Positions 25,273-33,963 of a stretch of DNA of 42,467 nt are shown here, piece by piece (the stretch's first letter is position 1; each line of letters opens with the position of its first letter). The notes under the pieces were generated by a model that was not told the DNA's origin, made no database searches, and worked only from the letters and a program-made list of their open reading frames with translations. Position numbers and translations under genes: made by a program. The stretch is taken from contig NZ_BBPO01000048.1 in NCBI RefSeq assembly GCF_000787815.1, positions 1 to 42,467 on the forward strand, given 5' to 3'. The DNA is from Streptacidiphilus neutrinimicus (GTDB taxonomy: Bacteria; Actinomycetota; Actinomycetes; Streptomycetales; Streptomycetaceae).

Positions 25273-28200
25273 TGCCCGGACCGTTCGCCGGTCAGGCCGC
25301 CGAGCAGGGCGGCGGGCCGTTCGCCGGTCAGGCCGCCGGACGGATCGCCGTGGTCGGGCTCGACTGCCGGTTTCCCGGCGCGCCCGATCCCGACGCCTTC
25401 TGGCGGATGCTGCTGGCGGGCGCGGAGAGCGTCGCGCCACGGCCCGCGAGCCGGGGCGCGACGGGTGAACAGCCGGGCGCGCCCGGCGGCTTCCTCGACG
25501 ACGCCGACGCCTTCGACCACGCCTTCTTCGGGATCAGCCGGGCCGACGCGACGGCGATGGACCCGCAGCAGCGGCTGCTGCTGCAGACCGCCTGGCGGGC
25601 CCTGGAGGACGCCGGACTGAGCCCGCTGCAGCTGGCGGGCAGCAACACCGGCGTCTTCGTCGGTGCCATGTCTGACGACTGGGCCCGGCTCCAGCTCTCC
25701 GACACGGCCGAGCCGACGCCCCGGCTCGGCATCGGCGCGGGCCGCTCCATGCTCGCCAACCGCCTCTCGTACCAGCTGGATCTGCGCGGCCCCAGCCTCA
25801 CCGTCGACTCCGCCTGTTCCTCGGCGCTGCTCGCGGTGCACCTGGCGGTCAACTCGCTGCTGGCCGGGGAGTGCGACACCGCCGTCGTCGGCGGCGTCAA
25901 CCTGGTGCTGACGGACGCGCTGGACGCGATCTACCGGCAGGCCGGGCTGGCCGCCCCGGACGGGCGGTGCAAGCCGTTCGGCGCTGCGAGCGACGGCATC
26001 GGCCGGGCCGAGGGTGTCGGCGCCGTGGTGCTGCGCCGCGCGGCCGACGCGCGACGCGACGGGCAGCCGGTCCACGCGCTGCTGCTGGGCAGCGCTGTCA
26101 ACCAGGACGGGCGCAGCAACGGCATCATGGCCCCCTCGCGCCGGGCGCAGCGCGAGGTCATGCTCGCCGCGTGTCGCCGCGCCGGGGTCGAGCCCGCCGA
26201 GGTCTCCTTCGTCGAGGCGCACGGGACCGGCACCCCGATCGGCGACCTGATCGAGGCGCGGGCGCTGGGCGACGTCTACGGCCCCGGCCGGGCGGAGCCC
26301 TGCGGGATCGGCTCGGTCAAGGGCAACATCGGCCACGCCGAGGGGGCGGCCGGGATCGCCGGGTTGATCAAGGCGACCCTGGCGCTGCGCAACGGCGTGA
26401 TCCCGCCGCTGGCCACGGTCGGCGGCGAGCACCCGAGCCTGGCCCTGCGCGACCACGGGCTGCGGCTGGTCGAGCGGCCCGAGCCGCTGCCCGCCGACGT
26501 CACGCGGGTGCTGATCGGGGTGTCCAGCTTCGGCATGGGCGGCAGCAACGCGCACGTGATCCTCGCCGGCGCGCCACGTGAGGCCGACGCCCCGCAGGCC
26601 GCCCTGGCCGCGGACCCCGCCCTGGCACCGGACTCCGAGGAGGTCTCCGCCGCCGTCTTCACCCTCACCGCGCCCTCCGGCGAGGGTCTGCGCCGCAACG
26701 CGGCCGCGCAGGCGGCGGCGTTGGCCCGGCTCACGCCCGACTGGGCGGGCGAGCCCGCGGCGGTGCCGGTGGGCCGGGTCTGCTGGACCAGCAACCGGGT
26801 GCGCACCGGGCAGGCGTACCGGCTCGCGCTGCCCGCCGCCGACCTGCCGGGCCTGGTCGAGGCGCTGCGTGACGCCGCGTCGGGCGAGGAGCGCTGCGGC
26901 AACGCGCCGGGCGAGACGCCCGTGCTCGGCTTCCTCTACACCGGCCAGGGCGCGCAGTACCCCGGCATGACCGCGCGGCTGTACCGCGAGAGCGCCCTGT
27001 ACCGCCACCACCTGGACCGCGCCTCGCGCGCGCTCGACCCCCACCTGCCCGGCTCCGTCGTGGAGTTGCTGCTGAGCGGCGACGAGGCGGTGCACCGCAC
27101 CGACTGGACCCAGCCCTGCGTCTTCGCCGTCGAGTACGCGCTCGCGGCCACGCTGGCCGAGCTGGGGGTGCGGCCGGACGGCGTCGTCGGGCACAGCATC
27201 GGCGAGTTCGCCGCCGCCGTCGCCGCGGAGGCGCTCACCCTGGAGGAGGCGGCGGCCGTGGTGGCCGCCCGCGCCACCGCCATGGGCGCGCTGCCCGAGG
27301 GCGGCGGGATGCTCGCGGTGCGCGCGGACGTGGACGCGCTCGCCGAGCTGGTCGAGGCTGAGCCGCTGGTCTCCCTCGCCGCCGTCAACGGCACCGGCGC
27401 CACCGTCCTCGCCGGTGACCTGGGCGCGCTGGCCCGGCTGCGCGAGCGCTTCGCCGAGCAGGGCACGGGCGCGACCGCGCTCAAGGTCTCGCACGCCTTC
27501 CACTCGACGCTGATGGAGCCGGTGCTGCCCGAGTTCCTGCGTCGCGCCGGGCGGATCCCCACCGGCCGCCCGCGGCTGCCGATGTTCTCCACCGTCACCG
27601 GGGGCGTGCTCGACGCCGTCGGCGACGCCCTGGACGCGGACTACTGGTGCCGGCACATCACCGGCACCGTGCGCTTCGCCGACGCGGCGCAGACGATGCT
27701 CCGCGCGGGCATCACGCACCTGGTGGAGCTCGGACCCAAGCCGGTGCTGCTGACGCTGGCCCGCCGGGTGCCGGGCGGCGCGCGGGTGCCGGGGCTGAGC
27801 GTGCTGAGCGGCCCGCAGTCGGGGGCGCAGGCGCTCGCGGCAGCCGCCGCCGAGCTCTACCGGCAGGGCGCGGAGCTGGACTTCGACCCGCTCTACACCC
27901 CCGCCGACCGGCGGCTGACCCGGCTGCTGCCGCAGGTCTTCGACGACTCGGTGCGGCTGTGGCGACGCCCGTCCGCGCCCGGCGCGAAGCCGTCCGCCGC
28001 GTCGACCGCCTCGTCCGTCGCGCCCCGCGACCACGCGGAGCGCGCGGGCGAGCGGGCCGCCCGGACGGAGAACCCGGCCGAGGCGGTGCCGGCCAGCGTG
28101 GCCGCCGTCCTCGGCGTCGACGCCGCCGAGGTGGGCCGCTACGACCGCTTCTACGACGACCTCGGCTTCGACTCGGTGATGCTGATGGAGCTGAAGACGC

Positions 28201-28325
28201 TGCTGGAGGAGCGGCTGCCCGCCCTCGGTGAGCTCTCGCTGCCCGAGATGATGGCCGCCCTCGTCAGCGTCGACTCCCTGGTCAGTCATCTGGACGAGCA
28301 GCTCGCCGTGAGCAGGGCCGCATGA
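25272..28325 (+). CDS. Single-module type I polyketide synthase (KS-AT-ACP)
   Basis: 1017 aa. KS at about 24-435: active Cys182 in VDSACSSALLAVH, His317 in EAHGTGTPIGD, His355 in GNIGHAEGAAG. AT at about 552-880: GQGAQYPGM, nucleophile Ser642 in GHSIGEFAAA, and the HAFH motif at 741-744, which predicts malonyl-CoA. ACP at about 930-1012 with Ser968 in LGFDSVML. There is no KR, DH, ER or TE domain, so one extension would leave a beta-keto thioester. It begins with a duplicated PFAGQAA segment. The start overlaps the ACP stop by one base and the stop overlaps the KAS III ATG. Confidence 0.93.
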   Translation: MPGPFAGQAAEQGGGPFAGQAAGRIAVVGLDCRFPGAPDPDAFWRMLLAGAESVAPRPASRGATGEQPGAPGGFLDDADAFDHAFFGISRADATAMDPQQRLLLQTAWRALEDAGLSPLQLAGSNTGVFVGAMSDDWARLQLSDTAEPTPRLGIGAGRSMLANRLSYQLDLRGPSLTVDSACSSALLAVHLAVNSLLAGECDTAVVGGVNLVLTDALDAIYRQAGLAAPDGRCKPFGAASDGIGRAEGVGAVVLRRAADARRDGQPVHALLLGSAVNQDGRSNGIMAPSRRAQREVMLAACRRAGVEPAEVSFVEAHGTGTPIGDLIEARALGDVYGPGRAEPCGIGSVKGNIGHAEGAAGIAGLIKATLALRNGVIPPLATVGGEHPSLALRDHGLRLVERPEPLPADVTRVLIGVSSFGMGGSNAHVILAGAPREADAPQAALAADPALAPDSEEVSAAVFTLTAPSGEGLRRNAAAQAAALARLTPDWAGEPAAVPVGRVCWTSNRVRTGQAYRLALPAADLPGLVEALRDAASGEERCGNAPGETPVLGFLYTGQGAQYPGMTARLYRESALYRHHLDRASRALDPHLPGSVVELLLSGDEAVHRTDWTQPCVFAVEYALAATLAELGVRPDGVVGHSIGEFAAAVAAEALTLEEAAAVVAARATAMGALPEGGGMLAVRADVDALAELVEAEPLVSLAAVNGTGATVLAGDLGALARLRERFAEQGTGATALKVSHAFHSTLMEPVLPEFLRRAGRIPTGRPRLPMFSTVTGGVLDAVGDALDADYWCRHITGTVRFADAAQTMLRAGITHLVELGPKPVLLTLARRVPGGARVPGLSVLSGPQSGAQALAAAAAELYRQGAELDFDPLYTPADRRLTRLLPQVFDDSVRLWRRPSAPGAKPSAASTASSVAPRDHAERAGERAARTENPAEAVPASVAAVLGVDAAEVGRYDRFYDDLGFDSVMLMELKTLLEERLPALGELSLPEMMAALVSVDSLVSHLDEQLAVSRAA

Positions 28326-29344
28326 GCACGGCCATGTGGCTGCGCTCCGCCGCGGCCGCGCTGCCCGGGCCGCCGGTGGACAACGCCGCGCTGGGGGCCA
28401 GGATCGGCCTCCCCGCCGAGTGGATCGACCGCTTCGTCGGCACCCGCGCCCGGCACTTCGCCAAGGGCCGCACCGACCTGTCGGGCCTGTGCGAGCGCGC
28501 CGCCCGCGACGCCCTCGGCCGAGCCGGTCTCGCGGCACGTGAACTGGACTTCGTGGTGCTGGCCACCGCCACCCCGGACGCGTTGATGCCGACCACGGCC
28601 GCCGTGGTCGCGGACCGGCTCGGCGCCGGCGACGTGCCCGTCTACCAGCTGCAGTCCGGCTGCTCCGGGACCGTGCAGGCGCTGGCGCTGGCCCGGGCGC
28701 TGCTCGCCGACGGGGCCGGGCGCGGCCTCGTCCTCGGCGGCGACGTGGCGGCCAAACACCTGGACCTGGACCAGGACTTCCGCTCGATGCGCCCCGCCCA
28801 GCTGGTCAACTACGTCGTCTTCGGGGACGGCGCGGGCGCGGCGGTCGTCTCCGCCGACCGCGCGCCCGGCGCGGCCCGCTGCGCGGCCGTCGGCCACCGC
28901 CCGGTGCTGCCGGGCGTCGCGCCCGGCCAACGGCTGGAGTGGTACGGCGCGGCCGAGCGCGACTCGCAACTGCCGCCCGCGACGGAGGACTACGCCGCCG
29001 TGGAGCAGCGCGTCCCGGAGCTGGCCGAGCAGGCGGCCAAGGAACAGCTGGCGGCGCTGGGCTGGACCGGCGAGCAGCTGGACCACCTGCTGCCGCCGCA
29101 GCTGGGCGGCCGGATGACGAAGGCGATCACCGCCCGGCTCCGGGCCGCGCTCGGCGCGGAGCGGGCGGCGGAGCTGTCCTGCGTCGCGGACACCGGCAAC
29201 ACCGGGAACGCGCTGCTGCTCCAGCAGTTGGCGCTGCTGCTGCCGCTGCTGCGCGAGGGGGAGCGGACCCTCGCCGTCTGCGTCGAGTCGAGCCGCTGGA
29301 TCACCGGCACCCTTGCGCTCGGCCCGGAAGGACGGTCGGCATGA
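28322..29344 (+). CDS. KAS III-family enzyme lacking the catalytic His (probable acyltransferase)
   Basis: A 340-aa thiolase-fold protein of the FabH/KAS III family. The nucleophile is Cys114 in QLQSGCSGTVQALAL and the Asn is Asn293 in DTGNTGNALL. The usual PHQAN motif reads PPQLGG (258-263), so the triad His is Pro259. KAS III homologues with altered triads act as acyltransferases or have changed priming roles (DpsC, CerJ, ChlB3). In type II systems KAS III proteins set the starter unit. This one may move the extended acyl chain between carriers or onto the KS-alpha/CLF pair. ATGA overlaps on both sides. Confidence 0.85.
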   Translation: MSTAMWLRSAAAALPGPPVDNAALGARIGLPAEWIDRFVGTRARHFAKGRTDLSGLCERAARDALGRAGLAARELDFVVLATATPDALMPTTAAVVADRLGAGDVPVYQLQSGCSGTVQALALARALLADGAGRGLVLGGDVAAKHLDLDQDFRSMRPAQLVNYVVFGDGAGAAVVSADRAPGAARCAAVGHRPVLPGVAPGQRLEWYGAAERDSQLPPATEDYAAVEQRVPELAEQAAKEQLAALGWTGEQLDHLLPPQLGGRMTKAITARLRAALGAERAAELSCVADTGNTGNALLLQQLALLLPLLREGERTLAVCVESSRWITGTLALGPEGRSA

Positions 29345-29607
29345 CCAGCGTGAACGCGCCCGGACCGGGCGCTCCGGCCGACCTCGCCGACCTCGGCGGG
29401 CTGATGACGCTGCTCAACGAGGAGCTGGACCTGGAGCTCTCGGCGGACCAGGCGGACCTGCCCCTGGACGCCCTCCCCGGATGGGACTCGATGCTGCTGC
29501 TGCGCGTCCTGCTCGCCCTGGAGGCCGCCGCGGGCCGCGCGCAGTCGCTCGCCGACCTGCTCACCGCCGGCACGCTGCGCGAACTGCACCGGGCGGTGCG
29601 GCTGTGA
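29341..29607 (+). CDS. Carrier protein (ACP/PCP-like)
   Basis: An 88-aa carrier protein with the serine at Ser50 in LPGWDSMLLLRVLLALE. The GWDS motif and the preceding LPLDALPG are of the kind seen in free carriers of hybrid clusters. The first 20 residues are flexible. The ATG overlaps the KAS III stop and the stop overlaps the GTG of the E2-like gene, so it is likely to serve one or both of these acyltransferases. Confidence 0.85.
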   Translation: MTSVNAPGPGAPADLADLGGLMTLLNEELDLELSADQADLPLDALPGWDSMLLLRVLLALEAAAGRAQSLADLLTAGTLRELHRAVRL

Positions 29608-30446
29608 CCGCCGTGAGGACCGCGAGCCGACAGGACCGCGCCCGGCGTCACACCCGGTACTTCCTCGACTGGACGCGCAGCGCCGCCCCGGTGCACCTGG
29701 GCGCCGAGGTCGACATGCGCGGCGTCGAGGCGCACCGGGCCGCCGCCCGTGCCGCGGGCACGCCCGTATCCGTCGTCAGTTACCTGCTGTACACGGCGGG
29801 ACGGGTGCTGGCCCACCATCCCGAGGCCAACGCCGTCGCCGTCGGCCGGCTCTTTCCGAGGACGGTCCGCTTCGACCGGGTCCACGCCAAGCTCGCCGTC
29901 GACACCGGCTCGGGCGCGGAGCGGCGGGTCCACACCGCCGTGCTGCGCCATGTGGACCGGCTCTCGCTGGCCGAGCTGCAGGCGCTGGTGGAGCACCACC
30001 GCGACGACCACACGGACGGCAGCGCCGACGCCGCCCGGCTGCTGGCACGCCTGCCCGCCCCCGTGGGCCGGCTCGCCTTCCGGGCCGCCATGGCCCGCAC
30101 CTCGCGCAGGCCCGAGCTGCTCGGCACGGTCGCCGTCAGCTCGCTGGGCCACCGGCGCGTGGACACCTTCGACGCCTTCGGCGGCACGGCGGTCACCCTC
30201 ACCGCCGGCCGGATCACGCAGCGCCCCACCCCTGTGCTGCGCCTGGGGCTCACCTTCGACCACCGCGTCCTCGACGGCGCCGCAGCCGCGGATGTCCTCG
30301 ACGAGCTCGTCCACTTGCTGGAGGCCTGTGATGCCGCTCTTCCCGGGGGGTGGGACGACCCTCGACTCCGTCTCGGTGATGGACCGGCCGATCCGCCTGA
30401 CCGGTCCGGAGGGGCCCTGGCACCGGTTCGTCAAGGCCTTCCGTGA
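29604..30446 (+). CDS. Stand-alone 2-oxoacid dehydrogenase E2-type acyltransferase domain
   Basis: The 280-aa protein matches the catalytic (CAT-fold) domain of E2 acyltransferases: VSVVSYLLYTAGRVLAHHPEANAV, GTVAVSSLGHRRVDTFDAFGGTAV and the active-site motif DHRVLDGAAAA with His220 and Asp224 (HxxxDG). There is no lipoyl domain and no E3-binding domain, and no E1 gene is near, so it cannot belong to a normal dehydrogenase complex. Probably it transfers an acyl group to or from a carrier protein. The 3' end overlaps the PPTase gene by 68-116 bp depending on the latter's start. Confidence 0.85.
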   Translation: MTAVRTASRQDRARRHTRYFLDWTRSAAPVHLGAEVDMRGVEAHRAAARAAGTPVSVVSYLLYTAGRVLAHHPEANAVAVGRLFPRTVRFDRVHAKLAVDTGSGAERRVHTAVLRHVDRLSLAELQALVEHHRDDHTDGSADAARLLARLPAPVGRLAFRAAMARTSRRPELLGTVAVSSLGHRRVDTFDAFGGTAVTLTAGRITQRPTPVLRLGLTFDHRVLDGAAAADVLDELVHLLEACDAALPGGWDDPRLRLGDGPADPPDRSGGALAPVRQGLP

Positions 30447-31185
30447 GCACGGCGTGGCGATGGTGCACGCCCGGCTGGCCGACTGGGTCCCCGAGGACCT
30501 GGACGACCCCGGGCTCGTCGTCGCGCTCGGCCGCGACTACGCGCGCTTCCGTGACATGCGCCACCGGCCCGTCCGCGAGCGGTTCGCCGCGTCGCGGTCG
30601 CTGCTGCACTGGGTCGCCGGACAGGCCATGGACGCTCCGCCGGAGACCGTGGAGATCGCGTACAAGCCGGGCGGCCGCCCCTACCTGCGCGGCTGCGACC
30701 AGATCGACATCAGCCTGAGCCACACCGACGAGCTGCTGCTCGTCGGCATCACCCGGCGCGGTTGGATCGGCGTCGACGCGGAGCTCTCGGACCGGCCGAT
30801 GCTCAGTCCCGGCATCGAGCGCCAGGTCTGTACCGCGTACGAGCGCACCATGCTGGCCGACGTGGACGAGGACGACCGCAACCACGAGATGGTCCGGCTG
30901 TGGACGCTCAAGGAGGCCTACAGCAAGGCCATCGGGCAGGGGCTGCGGTTCCGCTTCAACGAGTTCGGCTTCGGCCCGGCGGGCCGCCCGCTCCAGGTGC
31001 TGCGGCCCGACGGCTCACCGGGCACCGGGGACGAGTGGGTCCTGGACAGCTGCACCATCGACGGGAAGTACACCGTCAGTTGGGCGCTGTACGACGCGGG
31101 CTTCGGCGACACCGAGGACACCCGGGCCAGCACCATGCTCGATCCCGGACTGCTGGAGGCACTCATGGACGGAGCGGGGGCATGA
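30331..31185 (+). CDS. Sfp-type 4'-phosphopantetheinyl transferase
   Basis: It transfers phosphopantetheine from CoA to carrier proteins. The Mg2+/CoA motif is GWIGVDAELSD (Asp149, Glu151), followed by WTLKEAYSKAIGQGL (191-205), the WxxKEAxxK signature. RPYLRGCDQIDISLSHTDELL holds the conserved RPxL...SHS-like region. ATG 30331 has GGAGG six bases upstream and gives 284 aa; the alternative ATG 30379 shortens the protein by 16 residues. The gene overlaps the E2-like gene in another frame. A dedicated PPTase fits the five or more carrier domains of the cluster. Confidence 0.92.
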   Translation: MPLFPGGGTTLDSVSVMDRPIRLTGPEGPWHRFVKAFREHGVAMVHARLADWVPEDLDDPGLVVALGRDYARFRDMRHRPVRERFAASRSLLHWVAGQAMDAPPETVEIAYKPGGRPYLRGCDQIDISLSHTDELLLVGITRRGWIGVDAELSDRPMLSPGIERQVCTAYERTMLADVDEDDRNHEMVRLWTLKEAYSKAIGQGLRFRFNEFGFGPAGRPLQVLRPDGSPGTGDEWVLDSCTIDGKYTVSWALYDAGFGDTEDTRASTMLDPGLLEALMDGAGA

Positions 31186-32252
31186 CCGTCACCGGAATCG
31201 ACGGCGGCGTGGGCGTCGAGGAGCTGTCCGAGCTCGCGCTGCTGCACGCGCTGGCCCAGGGCATCGACGAGGAGGCGGCCAGGGAGCTGCTGGCGCGCGT
31301 CCGTCGGCCGTGGGGCGGGAGCCCCGACGCCTGGGGCCCGGTCTGGACGGAGGCCGGCGACCGCCTCGCCGGGCGTGGCCGTCCGCTGGACGCCTGCCGC
31401 CATTACGCGGTGGCGCGCTTCCCCTACCCTGGCGACGAGGCGCGCCGCGTCGCGCAGCGGCGCTGCGTCGAGAGCTTCGACCGCTGGCGTCAGGCCCAGC
31501 CGACCCGGATCGACCGGCTGACGGTCACCCTGGACGGCGAGCGCTTCGTCGCCTGGACGGCGGGCCTCGACCCGGTGCGACCGCGACCGCTGCTGCTGGT
31601 GCTCGGCGGCATCGTCAGCCTGAAGGAGCAGTGGGCGCCGCTGCTGACCCAGGCCGACGCGCTGGGCGTGGCGCTCGCCGTCACCGAACTGCCGGGCGTC
31701 GGCGAGAACACCCTGCGCTACGACCCCGCCGCGCCGCGGATGCTCTCCGCCCTGCTCGACGCGCTGCTCGGCCTCGCCGACGTCCGCCGCGTCGCGGCGG
31801 TGGCGCTGAGCTTCGGCGGCCACCTGGCGCTGCGCTGCGCCCTCGACGACTCCCGGATCGCCTCGGTCGCGACGGTCGGCGCGCCGGTACGGCGGTTCTT
31901 CACCGACGCGCACTGGTGGACGACGCTGCCCGCCACGACGCGGGCGTGCCTCGCGCACACCCTGCGGACGCCCGTCGCCGGGCTTCAGGAGTCTTTGCGG
32001 GACTGGGCGTTGACGGACGAGGAGCTGGCGCGGCTGGCCGTGCAGGGGGTACCGGTGCACTACGTGACGAGCCTGCGCGACGAGATCATGCCGCCGGGGG
32101 AGGCCGCCCTGCTGCGTCTGGCCGGTGTGCCCGGCACGGACCGCGCCTTCGACGACGTCCACGGCGCGCCGGACCACCTGGACGAGACCCGCCTCCACCT
32201 GATCGGCGGCGCGCTCGCGACGTTCAGAGCGGGCCCGGGGGCCGGAGGATGA
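31182..32252 (+). CDS. FrsA/AYG1-like alpha/beta hydrolase
   Basis: A 356-aa hydrolase with a helical N-terminal part (about residues 1-110) and an alpha/beta-hydrolase domain. The nucleophile elbow is AVALSFGGHLAL with Ser210. Asp300 in SLRDEIMPP and His332 in GAPDHLDE are good triad candidates. The layout resembles the FrsA/DUF1100 family, which includes fungal AYG1, a hydrolase that shortens polyketide pigments. It may release, edit or shorten the acyl or polyketide chain. The start overlaps the PPTase stop (ATGA). Confidence 0.8.
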   Translation: MTVTGIDGGVGVEELSELALLHALAQGIDEEAARELLARVRRPWGGSPDAWGPVWTEAGDRLAGRGRPLDACRHYAVARFPYPGDEARRVAQRRCVESFDRWRQAQPTRIDRLTVTLDGERFVAWTAGLDPVRPRPLLLVLGGIVSLKEQWAPLLTQADALGVALAVTELPGVGENTLRYDPAAPRMLSALLDALLGLADVRRVAAVALSFGGHLALRCALDDSRIASVATVGAPVRRFFTDAHWWTTLPATTRACLAHTLRTPVAGLQESLRDWALTDEELARLAVQGVPVHYVTSLRDEIMPPGEAALLRLAGVPGTDRAFDDVHGAPDHLDETRLHLIGGALATFRAGPGAGG

Positions 32253-32626
32253 GACCCGGCTGGACCTACCGCACGCCGACCGGCCGCGCGACGAGCGCGG
32301 CGGTCGGCGTCGCCGCGCTCGCGGCGGCGCGGTGCGTGGCCGGGCGACGCAGCAGGACCCTGTGGGTGTGCGCGGTGGCGCCCGACGTGGCCCTGCTGAT
32401 CGGCGTGGCCGCCGCCCCGACGTGGAAGCAGATGCCATCCTACGCGATCCGGCCGTACAACACCCTGCACTCGCCGGCGGTCCCGGCGGCTCTCCTGCTG
32501 ACGGCAGCGGTGTCTCGCCATCGCGGTACGACGGTTGCGGGCCTCGCCTGGCTGGCGCACATCGCCATCGACCGCGCCTTCGGCTACGGGCCACGTGACG
32601 GGGAGGGGTTCGTTGCCCTTCGCTAG
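32249..32626 (+). CDS. DUF4260-like small membrane protein
   Basis: A 125-aa protein with three to four hydrophobic helices. The APDVALLIG segment, YAIRPYNTLHSPAVPAALL and the C-terminal GLAWLAHIAIDRAFGYGPR match the DUF4260 pattern (PDxxMLGY, YNxxH, AHxxxDRxxGYGL). The role is unknown. It is the last gene of the FAAL operon, coupled by an ATGA overlap to the hydrolase gene, and converges on the P450 gene. Confidence 0.75.
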   Translation: MRPGWTYRTPTGRATSAAVGVAALAAARCVAGRRSRTLWVCAVAPDVALLIGVAAAPTWKQMPSYAIRPYNTLHSPAVPAALLLTAAVSRHRGTTVAGLAWLAHIAIDRAFGYGPRDGEGFVALR

Positions 32627-32671
32627 GGGCGCGGGCTGTGCCGATATGCGGCTCCTCCCCGCCCCCGGCGG

Positions 32672-33826
32672 CTACCACTCGACCGGTAGCTCGACCAATC
32701 GGTTCACCAACAACCCGCTGTGCATCCGCAGTTCGTCGACCGGGACGGCCGGGCGCAGGTCGGGGAGGCGGCGGCCCAGGACGCGGAGCGCGGTGCGGAG
32801 TTCCGCGCGGGCCAGGGATGCGCCGAGGCAGTAATGGGGGCCCTGGCCGAAGGCGAGGTGGGGGCGGCCGTCGCGGGAGGCGTCGAAGCGGTCGGGGTCG
32901 GGGAAGACGGACTCGTCGCGGTCCGCGGAGCAGATGGACGCGATCACCGCGCTGTTGCGCGGGATGCGGGTGCCGGCGATCTCGACGTCGCGCAGGGTGA
33001 CCCGGAGCGGGCCGCCGTCGCCGACGGGGTTGTAGCGCAGGAGCTCCTCGACCAGCGCGTCGAGGGCTTCGCCGTCGTCGGGGACGGCCCGCAGGCCCTC
33101 GGGGCGCAGCAGCAGCGTCAGCACGGAGGTGCCGATGACGCCGGCGGTGGTCTCGTGGCCGGCCAGCAGCAGGGTCACCGCCATCGTCAGCAGTTCCCGC
33201 TCGTCGAGGCCGCCGAGGGCCAGCGCGCTGAGGAGGTCGTCGCCGGGGCTGCGGCGCTTCGCGGCGACCAGGCCGCCGAGGTAGGCGAGCAGCGCGGCGC
33301 GGGCCTCGGGGCTGGGGGCGGTGAGCGAGAGGACCTGGTCGGACCAGGCCTGGAAGGTGTCCCGGTCGGCGAAGGGGACGCCGAGCAGCTCGCAGATCAC
33401 GAACGCGGGCAGCGGGAAGGCGTAGTGGCCGATCAGGTCGGCCCCGGGACCGGCGGCGACGAGGCCGTCGACGAGACGGTCCGCGGCCTCGTCCAGCAGC
33501 GGCTGGAGCGCCGCCGTGCGGCGCGGGTTGAACTCCTGGGCGACCAGGGCGCGCAGACGGGTGTGCTCGGGGCCGTCGAGGGTGAACAGGCCGCCGGGGT
33601 CGAACGGGAGCCGGGTCAGCTTGGGGGCGTCCGGCAGGACCGTCGCGGCCCGGCTGAAGTCGGGGTCGCCGAGGATCCGGCGCACGTCCTCGTAGCGGCT
33701 GACCAGGTAGCCGTGGTCGCCGCTGGGGAAGCGCACGTGGGCGACGGGGCAGGAGCCACGCAGGTCGCGGTAGGCGGCGGGCACCTCGGTGGCGTTCGCG
33801 CGGGCGGGCGGGTAGTCGAGGCTCAT
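32672..33826 (-). CDS. Cytochrome P450
   Basis: A 384-aa bacterial class I P450. The I-helix oxygen-binding motif is LLAGHETTAGV (221-231), the ExxR motif is Glu261-Arg264 (EELLRYNP), and the heme loop is LAFGQGPHYCLGASLARAEL with Cys333. It likely hydroxylates or couples the polyketide or its starter; substrate unknown. ATG 33826 is chosen because the protein then starts with a typical MSLDYPPARANATEVP and because a candidate SARP box overlaps the more upstream ATG 33886. No strong ribosome site precedes either start, so a leaderless transcript is possible. Confidence 0.92.
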   Translation of the reverse strand: MSLDYPPARANATEVPAAYRDLRGSCPVAHVRFPSGDHGYLVSRYEDVRRILGDPDFSRAATVLPDAPKLTRLPFDPGGLFTLDGPEHTRLRALVAQEFNPRRTAALQPLLDEAADRLVDGLVAAGPGADLIGHYAFPLPAFVICELLGVPFADRDTFQAWSDQVLSLTAPSPEARAALLAYLGGLVAAKRRSPGDDLLSALALGGLDERELLTMAVTLLLAGHETTAGVIGTSVLTLLLRPEGLRAVPDDGEALDALVEELLRYNPVGDGGPLRVTLRDVEIAGTRIPRNSAVIASICSADRDESVFPDPDRFDASRDGRPHLAFGQGPHYCLGASLARAELRTALRVLGRRLPDLRPAVPVDELRMHSGLLVNRLVELPVEW

Positions 33827-33881
33827 GCGGGGAGTGTCGGCGCGGTCGCTCGGGTTCCGGTCGAGGTCGTGAACCACACCG

Positions 33882-33910
33882 ACCATGACTCGACCTGGAG
33901 TGGCTCTCGA
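33882..33910 (-). promoter_or_regulatory. Candidate SARP box before the P450 gene
   Basis: On the minus strand TCGAGAG, TCCAGGT and TCATGGT follow each other at exact 11-bp steps (from 33910 downward). TTCACG lies eight bases after the third heptamer. The last two heptamers deviate from TCGAG, so this is weaker than the boxes before the FAAL and cyclase genes. Confidence 0.4.
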
Positions 33911-33963
33911 GCGGACGGCGCGACCATGTAGGGCATCCCCTTTTGTGCCAAGGAGGTGCCCTC

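Noticed and set aside
25209-28538. Minus-strand open frame of over 1100 codons opposite the PKS gene
   Set aside because: It mirrors the KS-AT-ACP codon bias and has no recognisable motif, while the plus frame has all catalytic residues.
30331-30446. Frameshift fusing the E2-like and PPTase genes
   Set aside because: Both proteins have complete conserved domains; a long overlap explains the sequence without an error, although I kept it as a point to check.
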